Origin: Candidatus Butyricicoccus avistercoris
GTDB taxonomy: Bacteria; Bacillota; Clostridia; Oscillospirales; Butyricicoccaceae
DNA length: 64,000 nucleotides
Assembly: GCA_019113005.1 (NCBI GenBank)
Contig: DXIE01000028.1
Location: forward strand, 97,747 to 161,746
Direction of reading: 5' to 3'
The notes under the pieces were generated by a model, which saw nothing but the letters and a program-made list of their open reading frames with translations, made no database searches and had not been told where the DNA came from. Shown here piece after piece: positions 36,923-45,209 of the stretch. Numbering within the stretch: position 1 is the first letter of the stretch; every line of letters starts with the position of its first letter. A program made the position numbers and the translations under genes.

Positions 36923-38526
36923 ACAATAACACCATTTTCTTCTATTATACGCAACAATTCTTTTTTAGCATAAAGTTTGTTATTTTCTATAATATCATCA
37001 TTTTTACAAATAATAGTGTCAAAATTTGAAGATATTCTAGCAATATTTAAAGATGTTCCATACTCCACTATAACGTCCATTTTTTTAAGTTCTGTCCTTA
37101 ATGACACAATATTATCATCTAAGTCTAGTGGAATAAAAACTTCTACTTTTTTGCCTGTTTTTTTCAATTCTTTTATTTTTGATATAATATTAGTATCTAA
37201 ATTAGAAATAATACATATTTTCTTAGAATTACTGATTACATTATGTTCACATTCATTAGATAACTTGTTTATATCCAATTCATTATATTGTTTTATATTA
37301 TCCCAATTTTTAGAAACATGTAATTTTTCTATAATACTTTTTATACCATCAAGCAACATATCAGGAGTTATTGCTTTCATACATACAGGTACTTGCATAC
37401 CACGAGAGCAGACTTTACTCCATTGTGGAGTTGTTGCCATACAATCACTGCAAGCTGGTGATACAATATTTATATTTCTTTCATATCCATAATAATAAAC
37501 AGGAGTTGGACCAAATGATACAACACATGGTGTAGACATTTGTGCTGACATATGAACAAGCCCACCTTCACTATCTACATGACAAATAGAATTTTTCAGT
37601 ATTACTGCGGTTTCTCCCAATTTACAGTTAAATGCATAACGGTCAGCTCCAGTAATTTGCAAACTATTTTTTACACCAGTCTGCACAACCAATATTTCTG
37701 GATATGTTTGTTTAAATTTATTGATTAATTTTTCTATTGTTTCAAGTGGTAACACTTTTGTCTGTGCTGTACCACCCATATTTTTATCTGCACCATAATT
37801 AACGGTAATATATAATACATCTTTTATATTATATCTGTCCAATACAGATAAATCATCTGGATTTATTACTATATTAGAATATTTTTCAGACATATCAATA
37901 GCACCATTACAAGATAGCTTGGACCACTTATTTTCACCCAAAAATTTAGCTCGTCTAAGAATAACTGATTCTCTTTCATGCTGCTTCTCAATATTTATTT
38001 TGTTTGACTGTGAATATTCCACTATTTTACAAGCTGTTACATAAAAATCTGGTGACTTTTCACGTATATCACCCAAATTACAATGTTTTAATGTAAGACC
38101 ATGGTCTAGATGCACAGCCAAATCATATTCTTTAAAAGATGTATTGAATAAACAGTTATGTGCATCATGAATTATAGTAACATTTTTTCTTTGACCGTAA
38201 ACATAGTTAGCAAATTCAATCCTATCAGTAAACAAATCAACATTACATTCACAAATAGAACTAATTTCATCTACAAATCGCAAATAAACAATATAGTCTC
38301 CCAAAGCACCACCTAAATATATAGATATGCTTAATTTATTATCTGGCTGCAAAATACCCTGTAATTTTGCACGTTGATGATATCTTTCATTAAAATAACA
38401 TTCATGACATAGATTATCATATTCACCACTTATCTCTTTTTCAACCATATTCTGCATAATTTCTGCTTTTTTAAATACATATAAGGTTGAACGTATTTTG
38501 CTAAAAAATTTACTTAATATACTCAT
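36907..38526 (-). CDS. GT9-like glycosyltransferase with extra N- and C-terminal parts
   Basis: 539 residues. An N-terminal cysteine pair (LCHECYF) precedes a GT9-like core: SISIYLGGALGDYIVYLRFV, then ILVVQTGVKN, KNSICHVDSEGGLVHMSAQ and TPCVVSFGPTPVYYYGY. A Cys-rich stretch CSDCMATTPQWSKVC follows. The last ~120 residues (KKICIISNLDTNIISKIKEL...) look like a small Rossmann-type domain of unknown role. The core suggests a second heptosyltransferase; the fusion is unusual for the family. Confidence 0.75.
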   Translation of the reverse strand: MSILSKFFSKIRSTLYVFKKAEIMQNMVEKEISGEYDNLCHECYFNERYHQRAKLQGILQPDNKLSISIYLGGALGDYIVYLRFVDEISSICECNVDLFTDRIEFANYVYGQRKNVTIIHDAHNCLFNTSFKEYDLAVHLDHGLTLKHCNLGDIREKSPDFYVTACKIVEYSQSNKINIEKQHERESVILRRAKFLGENKWSKLSCNGAIDMSEKYSNIVINPDDLSVLDRYNIKDVLYITVNYGADKNMGGTAQTKVLPLETIEKLINKFKQTYPEILVVQTGVKNSLQITGADRYAFNCKLGETAVILKNSICHVDSEGGLVHMSAQMSTPCVVSFGPTPVYYYGYERNINIVSPACSDCMATTPQWSKVCSRGMQVPVCMKAITPDMLLDGIKSIIEKLHVSKNWDNIKQYNELDINKLSNECEHNVISNSKKICIISNLDTNIISKIKELKKTGKKVEVFIPLDLDDNIVSLRTELKKMDVIVEYGTSLNIARISSNFDTIICKNDDIIENNKLYAKKELLRIIEENGVIVWLKQ

Positions 38527-38533
38527 ATTATTT

Positions 38534-39013
38534 CTAATTTAATCCTTTTAATTTAATTCTAATATTTCCTGTCTTATCCCATTTATTTGCTATATCGTTT
38601 TCTTTTTCTTCAACACTAACTAATCTTTGTATTATTTCTGATGTTTTTCCATCTAATTTTTCCTCTACATGCATAAGTCTTTCTATCATCTCTGGTGCAC
38701 TACCATCTAATTTTTCCTCTACATGTATAAGTCTTTCCACTATCTCTGGTACACTACCATCTAATTTTTCCTCTACATGTATAAGCCTTTCTATTATCTC
38801 TGGTACACTACCATCTAATTTTTCCTCTACATGTATAAGCCTTTCCACTATCTCTGGTACACTACCATCTAATCTTTCCTCTACATGTACTAATCTTTCC
38901 TCTACACTTAATAATCTGTTTTTTATTTCTAGTAATAATTCAAAATTTTGCTTTTCTAAATTTTCAATATTACTAATTTTTGATAAATAATTTCTTATTT
39001 TTTTTAAAATCAT
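38534..39013 (-). CDS. Coiled-coil protein with five 18-residue repeats
   Basis: 159 residues, almost all predicted helix. After KIRNYLSKISNIENLEKQNFELLLE come five near-identical 18-residue units of the type ERLIHVEEKLDGSVPEIV, then SVEEKENDIANKW. The repeats keep a heptad-like hydrophobic pattern and would form a rod. There is no signal peptide or membrane segment. Coiled-coil proteins in ABC-exported glycan systems (WbdD in E. coli O9a) act as rulers that set chain length; that is an analogy, not homology I can show. ATG 39013 has AGAGG upstream. Confidence 0.65.
   Translation of the reverse strand: MILKKIRNYLSKISNIENLEKQNFELLLEIKNRLLSVEERLVHVEERLDGSVPEIVERLIHVEEKLDGSVPEIIERLIHVEEKLDGSVPEIVERLIHVEEKLDGSAPEMIERLMHVEEKLDGKTSEIIQRLVSVEEKENDIANKWDKTGNIRIKLKGLN
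38630..38899 (-). repeat. 54-bp tandem repeat, five copies, in frame in the coiled-coil gene
   Basis: Five head-to-tail 54-bp units are nearly identical at DNA level (for example TCTCTGGTACACTACCATCT recurs on the plus strand). The middle units differ by only a few bases, so copy number can change by slippage or recombination without breaking the frame. Confidence 0.9.
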
Positions 39014-39024
39014 TTTACAATCCT

Positions 39025-39828
39025 CTAATGTTTATCTAATATTGCAATTAAATTTTTATTATCATTTAATAAGCTATGTATATCAATTTCAATTTCATTT
39101 GCCTTAAAATTTATATTTGATTCATTTGATAAATCTAATATAATTTCCTTTGTCTCTTCACAAGAATCACAATCATTGAATTTTTGAGAATCGAAAATTA
39201 ATCTTCTAACATCTATCTCATAATCTTTACCATACAAATAATAAAGTACACTTGCTCTGTGACCCCCATCTCTAATTACATTTGAATCATTAAATAATAT
39301 AATTCGTTCTTCATTAGATGGATATCCATATTGTTTTATATAATCAAGATTATAAGATACTCTTTCTGAATTTGTTTGAATATTAGGTAAACCACTACAA
39401 TAATAATTTATCTGCTCTCTTCTATCATTTTCAAAACTATTTCCTTCAAGTGCTTTTACAACTCTAGAATTTTCTAAGTCTTTTATACATGGTTTTCCAT
39501 TTTCATCTTGTGAAATTACTTTAAGCTCACCAAGTTTTATCCTATCTTCCTTGATTTCTTTCAAATAAGGTAATAGAGCTGCTAAACCAACAAGATTTAC
39601 TTTATCGAATTTATCACAAGAAAATCCTTCAACTGATATTAATTTTTCTATTATGGTTTCCATTGATTTAGCCAAATTAGAAAATTCATTTATTGTTAAG
39701 TCTATTCTAAAATCCTTATAATGAATGTGGATAGACTCACCTATGTTATCTTCAATATCAAATCTATACGGAAAATCTTCTAAAGTTTCTGTTAAAGACA
39801 CTAATTTTAAAACCGCAGGATTACTCAT
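39025..39828 (-). CDS. Glycan-cluster protein with a ParB-like DGGHRA motif
   Basis: 267 residues. The N-terminal ~75 residues contain ESIHIHYKDFRIDLTINEFSNLA, a small domain shared with the 72-residue protein at 40510. The C-terminal half has IILFNDSNVIRDGGHRASVLYYLYGKDYEI, resembling the xxDGxHRxxAL motif of ParB/sulfiredoxin-fold domains. I have seen this combination only as unnamed proteins in polysaccharide clusters. Possibly a regulator or nucleotide-binding accessory. Function not assigned. Confidence 0.5.
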   Translation of the reverse strand: MSNPAVLKLVSLTETLEDFPYRFDIEDNIGESIHIHYKDFRIDLTINEFSNLAKSMETIIEKLISVEGFSCDKFDKVNLVGLAALLPYLKEIKEDRIKLGELKVISQDENGKPCIKDLENSRVVKALEGNSFENDRREQINYYCSGLPNIQTNSERVSYNLDYIKQYGYPSNEERIILFNDSNVIRDGGHRASVLYYLYGKDYEIDVRRLIFDSQKFNDCDSCEETKEIILDLSNESNINFKANEIEIDIHSLLNDNKNLIAILDKH

Positions 39829-39840
39829 ATAATACTCCTA

Positions 39841-40497
39841 TCAATAGTTAGAAAATGTAATATAATCTTTGAAAATTTCATCATATCTGTTTTGTTGTAA
39901 CATATAAATAAGACGCTCAGTATATTTAAAAAACACTTTGCTTAATTTATATTTTACACTCTCAGATTTCAAATAAAATTTCTTTGATTCTATATCACTT
40001 ATATATTCTTGTTTAAAATATTGCTTATCAAAAATACTTCTTATAATCATATACACAAATATATCTTCATCTGACATAATCCACCAACCATTTTTTTCAT
40101 CAAATACTTTGTTTGACCACACTGATTGATTTATTGTCTCATCTAAAGGAATCCACATCTTAGGTGTTAAACTTTTACATGATAGTTTTTCAAAAACATC
40201 TATATATAAATTGAAATTTGTGTTTATATTTTGCCAAAATTGATATTCTTTCAATCCATATCCAAAGCTCCAACCATTCTTTCTCCCATTAGGTGGAACT
40301 ATTTTTTTATATCCTATTGAAACCATACAATTTTCAAAATCATATTGAGATTTAAAATGAACCAATATATCTATATCTTTTCCATCTTTCAATTTATATG
40401 GTAACTCATTTGCTATATTTTTTATTAAAACATAATTAATATTTGCATTATTTAATTCTGAAAAAAACTGTTTTATAAGGTTTGCATCAATATACAT
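39841..40497 (-). CDS. Nucleotidyltransferase-fold protein (tentative)
   Basis: 218 residues. NINYVLIKNIANELPYKLKDGKDIDILV has the pattern of nucleotidyltransferase-superfamily proteins, where a DxD (here DID) follows a short helix. Later FNLYIDVFEKL could supply the third acid. Such proteins occur in capsule and teichoic-acid clusters. The rest is unremarkable. Encoded in the middle of the glycan operon with short spacing. Function unknown. Confidence 0.5.
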   Translation of the reverse strand: MYIDANLIKQFFSELNNANINYVLIKNIANELPYKLKDGKDIDILVHFKSQYDFENCMVSIGYKKIVPPNGRKNGWSFGYGLKEYQFWQNINTNFNLYIDVFEKLSCKSLTPKMWIPLDETINQSVWSNKVFDEKNGWWIMSDEDIFVYMIIRSIFDKQYFKQEYISDIESKKFYLKSESVKYKLSKVFFKYTERLIYMLQQNRYDEIFKDYITFSNY

Positions 40498-40509
40498 AAC
40501 ATATACACT

Positions 40510-40728
40510 CTACTTATCTTTTTCTTTAATTATATCCAACTGTTTTTTAGCTAACACAATAGCAGATGCTATTTGCAAAAATTCATGCTCTGGCATAGCT
40601 AAACGCATACTTTTATTTTGAATATGTATCTCACGTTCTTCTGTAGAGTTGACCCCATGGTTCAACTCTACATCAAACTTTCCTCCTGCAAACTCTATTG
40701 TATCTAAAACTTTTATTATTTCTCCCAT
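40510..40728 (-). CDS. Small glycan-cluster protein sharing a domain with its neighbour
   Basis: 72 residues: EREIHIQNKSMRLAMPEHEFLQIASAIVLAKK aligns with ESIHIHYKDFRIDLTINEFSNLAKSM in the 267-residue protein encoded just downstream. It appears to be a stand-alone copy of that domain. No signal peptide or membrane segment. Function unknown. Confidence 0.55.
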   Translation of the reverse strand: MGEIIKVLDTIEFAGGKFDVELNHGVNSTEEREIHIQNKSMRLAMPEHEFLQIASAIVLAKKQLDIIKEKDK

Positions 40729-40741
40729 TATATATCACCAA

Positions 40742-41710
40742 TCAATATATTAAAAAGTCATGCTCTAGATAGTTTTGAACATAATCTTTAGCACCTTCTT
40801 CTAATGAATAAAAAGGCTTTGTATAACCTACTTTACGAAGCTTATCCATAGATGCCTCTGTGAAATATTGATATTTTGGACGTAATGTTTCTGGCATCTC
40901 AATATATTCGATATTCGTAGGGATATTTAATGCCGCAAAAACTGATTCGCCTAATGCTCTAAATGTTCTTGCATGTCCTGTTCCAAGGTTAAATAGTCCA
41001 TTTATATGAGGATTGTCCATCATATATCTAATAACACTACAAATATCTTTTACATATACAAAATCTCTTGTTTGACCACCATCTTCATATCCTTCTTTAT
41101 ATGATTTAAATAGCTTAATTACTCCTTCTTGCTTTACAGAACGATATCCATGCAAAATAACACTTGCCATACTGCCTTTAAAATATTCATTAGGTCCATA
41201 AACATTGAAGAATTTAAATCCAACATGTTGCAGAGGTGTTTTTTCTTGCTTTTCTGCCCAAATATCGAAAAGTTGCTTTGAATATCCATATCCATTTAAT
41301 GGTGCTAATTTATGAATATCCATTTCATCAGAGAAACCACACTGTCCATCTCCATATGTTGCAGCACTACTTGCATAAATAAAACTTATATTTTCATCTG
41401 CACAAAAATTCCAAAGTGTTTGTGAAAATTCTAAATTATTACGATATAAATAATCAAAATCACGTTCTGTAGTAGCACTACAAGCACCCATATGAATTAC
41501 ATGGCTTATTTTGCCTTTAAAAGATGGAAGTTTAGATAGAAATTCATCTTTATTTATATAACGTGTATATTTCTTATTTACTAAATTTCTCCACTTTTCA
41601 GTTTTTGCAATATTATCTACTACAATGATATCCTCTATTCCTGCATCATTTAATTCTCTTATAATGCAACTACCTATAAAACCTGCTCCACCTGTCACAA
41701 TAACACTCAT
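40742..41710 (-). CDS. hldD: ADP-L-glycero-D-manno-heptose 6-epimerase
   Basis: This 322-residue extended SDR epimerises ADP-D,D-heptose to ADP-L,D-heptose. It has IVTGGAGFIGSCIIRELN, HMGACSATTERDFDYLYRNN (the family ACSxTTE motif), ASSAATYGDG, YGYSKQLFDIW (YxxxK), FKFFNVYGPNEYFKGSMAS and GGQTRDFVYVKD. All are classic HldD/RfaD. With gmhB, hldE and gmhA it completes the ADP-heptose pathway normally associated with lipopolysaccharide. Confidence 0.95.
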   Translation of the reverse strand: MSVIVTGGAGFIGSCIIRELNDAGIEDIIVVDNIAKTEKWRNLVNKKYTRYINKDEFLSKLPSFKGKISHVIHMGACSATTERDFDYLYRNNLEFSQTLWNFCADENISFIYASSAATYGDGQCGFSDEMDIHKLAPLNGYGYSKQLFDIWAEKQEKTPLQHVGFKFFNVYGPNEYFKGSMASVILHGYRSVKQEGVIKLFKSYKEGYEDGGQTRDFVYVKDICSVIRYMMDNPHINGLFNLGTGHARTFRALGESVFAALNIPTNIEYIEMPETLRPKYQYFTEASMDKLRKVGYTKPFYSLEEGAKDYVQNYLEHDFLIY

Positions 41711-41734
41711 ACTGTTAGCCCTCCTCTATATTAT

Positions 41735-42289
41735 TTAGTCATTTAAAATTTGTTTTGCTGCATCTAAAATATTTTTTGCTTTACAACCATAATTATTTGG
41801 TAATTCTTCCTCTTTACCGTGACCAGTTGCAAGCAAATAACCATTTTTCATATTGGCATTTAAAGCAAATTCAACATCTATTTTTTTATCACCAATCATA
41901 TAACTCTCTGATAAGTCTATCTGATGTTCATTTTTAGCCTTTATTGCCATTCCGATATTTGGTTTTCTACATTCGCAATCTATGTTGTATCCTTCAACTA
42001 CTCCTTTAGGGTGATGTGGACAATAATATATTGCATCAATACAAGCTCCATCTTGTTCCAGTAATTGTTTTACCCTATTGTTTACAATTACTGCATCTTG
42101 TTCTGAAAAATATCCTCTCGCTACACCTGATTGATTGGTTACCATAATAATATAGAAATTATTTTGAGATAGTTTTTTTATAGCTTCTGACGCACCTTCT
42201 ATTAAAACTACATCATCAGGATTACTTAAATAATTTTTTTCTTCTATTATTGTTCCATCTCTGTCCAAAAATACAGCTTTTTTTCTCAT
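41735..42289 (-). CDS. gmhB: D-glycero-beta-D-manno-heptose 1,7-bisphosphate 7-phosphatase
   Basis: 184 residues, HAD superfamily: KKAVFLDRDGTIIEEKNYLSNPDDV (DxDGT), IIMVTNQSGVARGYF, YCPHHPKGVVEGYNIDCECRKPNIGM (zinc-binding CxH...CxC) and MIGDKKIDVEFA. The track ORF starts at TTG 42307 inside hldE; ATG 42289 follows the hldE stop by one base and is preferred. It removes the 7-phosphate between the two HldE steps. Confidence 0.94.
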   Translation of the reverse strand: MRKKAVFLDRDGTIIEEKNYLSNPDDVVLIEGASEAIKKLSQNNFYIIMVTNQSGVARGYFSEQDAVIVNNRVKQLLEQDGACIDAIYYCPHHPKGVVEGYNIDCECRKPNIGMAIKAKNEHQIDLSESYMIGDKKIDVEFALNANMKNGYLLATGHGKEEELPNNYGCKAKNILDAAKQILND

Positions 42290-42290
42290 A

Positions 42291-43757
42291 TTATTTATTT
42301 GTTGCAAGGATTTTTTCTATTATTGAAGTTGTGGAAAGACCTTTTTCCAAATCTATAAATTTAACCTCTCCACCATTCTCTTTTAGAAAATCAGCACCTG
42401 CAACAGTTTTTCCCTCCCAATCTTTTCCTTTGACCAATACATTTGGCTTTATTGCTTCAATCAGCTTTTGAGGAGTATCTTCATAAAATGGAACTACATA
42501 GTCTATCATTTCTAAAGACTCTAAAAGTTTCATTCTATTTTCTAAAGAAACTATTGGACGTGTATCTCCTTTAATACGACGAATAGATTCATCGCTATTA
42601 ACTCCAACAATTAATATATCTCCAAAAGAACGTGCTTGTCTAAATGATGAGATATGTCCCGCATGTACTAAATCAAAACAACCATTTGTAAAAACAACTT
42701 TTTTACCACTTTCTTTGTTTTGATGTGCATATGATACAATTTCTTCTTGTGTGCATATTTTTTTTCTAAATAATTCTTTATGATAATAGCTAGATATAGT
42801 ATCATTTATTTCATCAACTGATGCTGTTTCTGCACCAAATTTTGAAACAACAATAGATGCTGCAATATTAGCAATTTTACAACATATATCAAGCGAATAT
42901 CCTAGACTAATACCAACAGCCATAGCAGATATCACAGTATCTCCAGCACCTGTTACATCACATACCTCTTTTGCAATTGCAGGAAAATCGCTTTTTTCCA
43001 ACTTATCTTTGCATATCAATGACATACCTTTTTCTGAACGTGTTGCTAGAATATATTGAATATTGTTTTCATTACAGAGTCTGTATGCCGAATTTAAAAT
43101 TTCATTTTCTGTTTTTAAGCTCTTAGCATTAACCGCTTCGGTCAATTCCTTTAAATTAGGTGTACATATAGTAGCACCACTATATTTGGTATAATCATTT
43201 CCTTTAGGGTCTACTAAAACTGGAATTTTTCTTTTTTGTGCTTGTGTTATAATCTCTTGTGCTATATTCTTAGTTAGAATACCTTTACCATAATCTGATA
43301 AAATAACAGCACAAACTCCATTAAATATACTATCTGACTTTTCTTTTATATAGTCTGAAAACTCATTTCCTACATCGGTCACTAATTCTTCATCATATCT
43401 TAAAAGTTGCTGATTTTGTGCAACAACTCTCGTTTTAATACTTGTTTTACGACTATTATCACGATAAATGAAATCAGTATCAACTTCTGCTTCCTTCATT
43501 TTATCTATTAACTGGTCGCCTACATTATCAGTTCCTATACAAGTTAATACTCTTACATTACTACCCAACGCTTTTATATTTAAAGCCACATTACCTGCAC
43601 CACCAACCTTTTGCTCAACATGAGAAACAGTAGCAACTGGAACTGGTGCTTCTGGTGAAATACGAGATACCTTGCTGTAAAGATATTTATCTATCATAAA
43701 ATCGCCAGCAACCAAAATTTTTATATCTGAGCGATTTTCCATTTTAAAATCTATCAT
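42291..43757 (-). CDS. hldE: Bifunctional heptose-7-phosphate kinase / heptose-1-phosphate adenylyltransferase
   Basis: 488 residues with two domains. The N-terminal PfkB kinase: ILVAGDFMIDKYLYSKVSRI, VGGAGNVALNIKALGS and DVTGAGDTVISAMAVG. The C-terminal cytidylyltransferase-like domain, about residues 350-488: KVVFTNGCFDLVHAGHISSF (HxGH), IVGVNSDESIRRIKGDTRP and STTSIIEKI. Both active sites look intact. AGGTG suits ATG 43757 rather than the track GTG. It makes ADP-D,D-heptose, fixing the pathway as the ADP-beta route, not the GDP-alpha route known from some Gram-positive S-layers. Confidence 0.95.
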   Translation of the reverse strand: MIDFKMENRSDIKILVAGDFMIDKYLYSKVSRISPEAPVPVATVSHVEQKVGGAGNVALNIKALGSNVRVLTCIGTDNVGDQLIDKMKEAEVDTDFIYRDNSRKTSIKTRVVAQNQQLLRYDEELVTDVGNEFSDYIKEKSDSIFNGVCAVILSDYGKGILTKNIAQEIITQAQKRKIPVLVDPKGNDYTKYSGATICTPNLKELTEAVNAKSLKTENEILNSAYRLCNENNIQYILATRSEKGMSLICKDKLEKSDFPAIAKEVCDVTGAGDTVISAMAVGISLGYSLDICCKIANIAASIVVSKFGAETASVDEINDTISSYYHKELFRKKICTQEEIVSYAHQNKESGKKVVFTNGCFDLVHAGHISSFRQARSFGDILIVGVNSDESIRRIKGDTRPIVSLENRMKLLESLEMIDYVVPFYEDTPQKLIEAIKPNVLVKGKDWEGKTVAGADFLKENGGEVKFIDLEKGLSTTSIIEKILATNK

Positions 43758-43783
43758 TTTTAACACCTATCAATTAACAATAA

Positions 43784-44443
43784 TTATTTTTCTTCGAAAA
43801 TTTCTGCCTCTAACATTGCACAAAGTGCATGATATATTGGTAAATGTAGTTCTTGAATTTTAAATGTTTCAATTTCATTAACACATATTGTTATATCAGC
43901 TATTTCTTTGCATTTTCCTCCTGTGCCTCCTGTAAGCACAATAGACTTTACACCTTTTGCTTTGGCAACCATCAAACTATATATAATATTTTTAGAATTT
44001 CCAGATGTAGTTATTCCTAAAAATACATCTTCTTTTGTTGATAAAGCATTAAGTGTTTGAGCAAAAGAAACTGATGGTTCTGAATCATTTGCAAATGCCG
44101 TATTTATTGCAGACATAGATGTTAGTGGTATGGCTGGGAATGCACCTTCAAGTGTATCTGCCAATTTTCTTCCTTCATCATCAAACATTAGACTTAAATT
44201 TTCTTTCAATCCAGAGTTAATTTTTCTTAAAAAAAGGAATGACTTCAACAACTCTCCTACAATATGCTCACTATCTGCTGCACTTCCTCCGTTTCCTGCA
44301 ACAAGAAGTTTACCACCTCTTTTATAACAAGATACAAGTTCGTCAAATGCAGAAATAATGTCATCTTTGCAGTTTTCTAATTGTGGATATCTGTTAAATA
44401 ATTCTTCACGAATTTCAGTTGTATTCTTCTCTTTCTTTTTCAT
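43784..44443 (-). CDS. gmhA: Sedoheptulose-7-phosphate isomerase
   Basis: 219-residue SIS-domain enzyme that starts heptose synthesis. LLVAGNGGSAADSEHIVGELLKSF and LGITTSGNSKNIIYSLMVAKAKG are diagnostic of GmhA. It starts two bases after the ABC ATPase stop, so the two are coupled. Confidence 0.94.
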   Translation of the reverse strand: MKKKEKNTTEIREELFNRYPQLENCKDDIISAFDELVSCYKRGGKLLVAGNGGSAADSEHIVGELLKSFLFLRKINSGLKENLSLMFDDEGRKLADTLEGAFPAIPLTSMSAINTAFANDSEPSVSFAQTLNALSTKEDVFLGITTSGNSKNIIYSLMVAKAKGVKSIVLTGGTGGKCKEIADITICVNEIETFKIQELHLPIYHALCAMLEAEIFEEK

Positions 44444-44445
44444 TT

Positions 44446-45189
44446 CTAATTTTCACTTTCCTTTTTATATTGACTACAAATTTCATCAGCTTCTCCTAAT
44501 GCACGAACTTTACCATTTTCAAGCCAAACAACCCTGTCACACATCGTTCTAATCTGTTCTAGGTCATGTGATACAAACAAAACTGTGGTGCCTCCACTCA
44601 TCAGTTCTTTCATTCTTTGTTTACTTTTCTTTTGGAATGCTGCATCTCCAACAGCCAAAATTTCATCTACAATCAATACATCAGGAACAATAACAGCTGC
44701 AATTGAAAATGCTAACCTCATCATCATACCAGATGAATATGTTCTTATTGGTGAGTAAATAAAATCTCCTAACCCTGAAAAATCTACAATTTTTTGATAA
44801 TTTTCCTCTAAAAATTGTTTTGAATATCCTAAAATAGAGCCATTCAAAAAAATGTTTTCATATCCTGTTAAGTCTGAATCAAATCCGCTTCCAAGCTCTA
44901 ATAATGGTGCTATAGTACCATGGACTTTTACACTACCGTTAGATGGTTTCAATATACCTGAAATAACCTTTAAAAGCGTACTTTTACCTGCTCCATTTTT
45001 TCCTATGACACCAAATACCTCACCTTTATTTACAGAGAAACTTACATCATTCAATGATTGAAATTTATCAACCTTCAAGTTACCCTTTATAAAGGAAACA
45101 ACATACTCTTTTATACTTTTTATACCATTTCTGTCAATGATATATTCCATAGAAACATTATCTACACTTATTTGAATTTCTTTATCCAT
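44446..45189 (-). CDS. Glycan-exporting ABC transporter, ATP-binding subunit (Wzt/TagH-like, no sugar-binding domain)
   Basis: 247 residues: Walker A GVIGKNGAGKSTLLKVISG, GTIAPLLELGSGFDSDLTGYENIFLNG (typical of Wzt/TagH), signature YSSGMMMRLAFSIA, Walker B DVLIVDEILAVGDAAF and FVSHDLEQI. It ends about 20 residues after the H-loop, so it lacks the C-terminal carbohydrate-binding domain of O9a-type Wzt. Partner of the permease encoded 20 bp upstream. Confidence 0.93.
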   Translation of the reverse strand: MDKEIQISVDNVSMEYIIDRNGIKSIKEYVVSFIKGNLKVDKFQSLNDVSFSVNKGEVFGVIGKNGAGKSTLLKVISGILKPSNGSVKVHGTIAPLLELGSGFDSDLTGYENIFLNGSILGYSKQFLEENYQKIVDFSGLGDFIYSPIRTYSSGMMMRLAFSIAAVIVPDVLIVDEILAVGDAAFQKKSKQRMKELMSGGTTVLFVSHDLEQIRTMCDRVVWLENGKVRALGEADEICSQYKKESEN

Positions 45190-45209
45190 TGTTTGGTAAC
45201 CTCATAATA

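Noticed and set aside
38630-38899. Regular repeats that could suggest a CRISPR array
   Set aside because: The 54-bp units are head to tail with no spacers and are in frame within a coding sequence.
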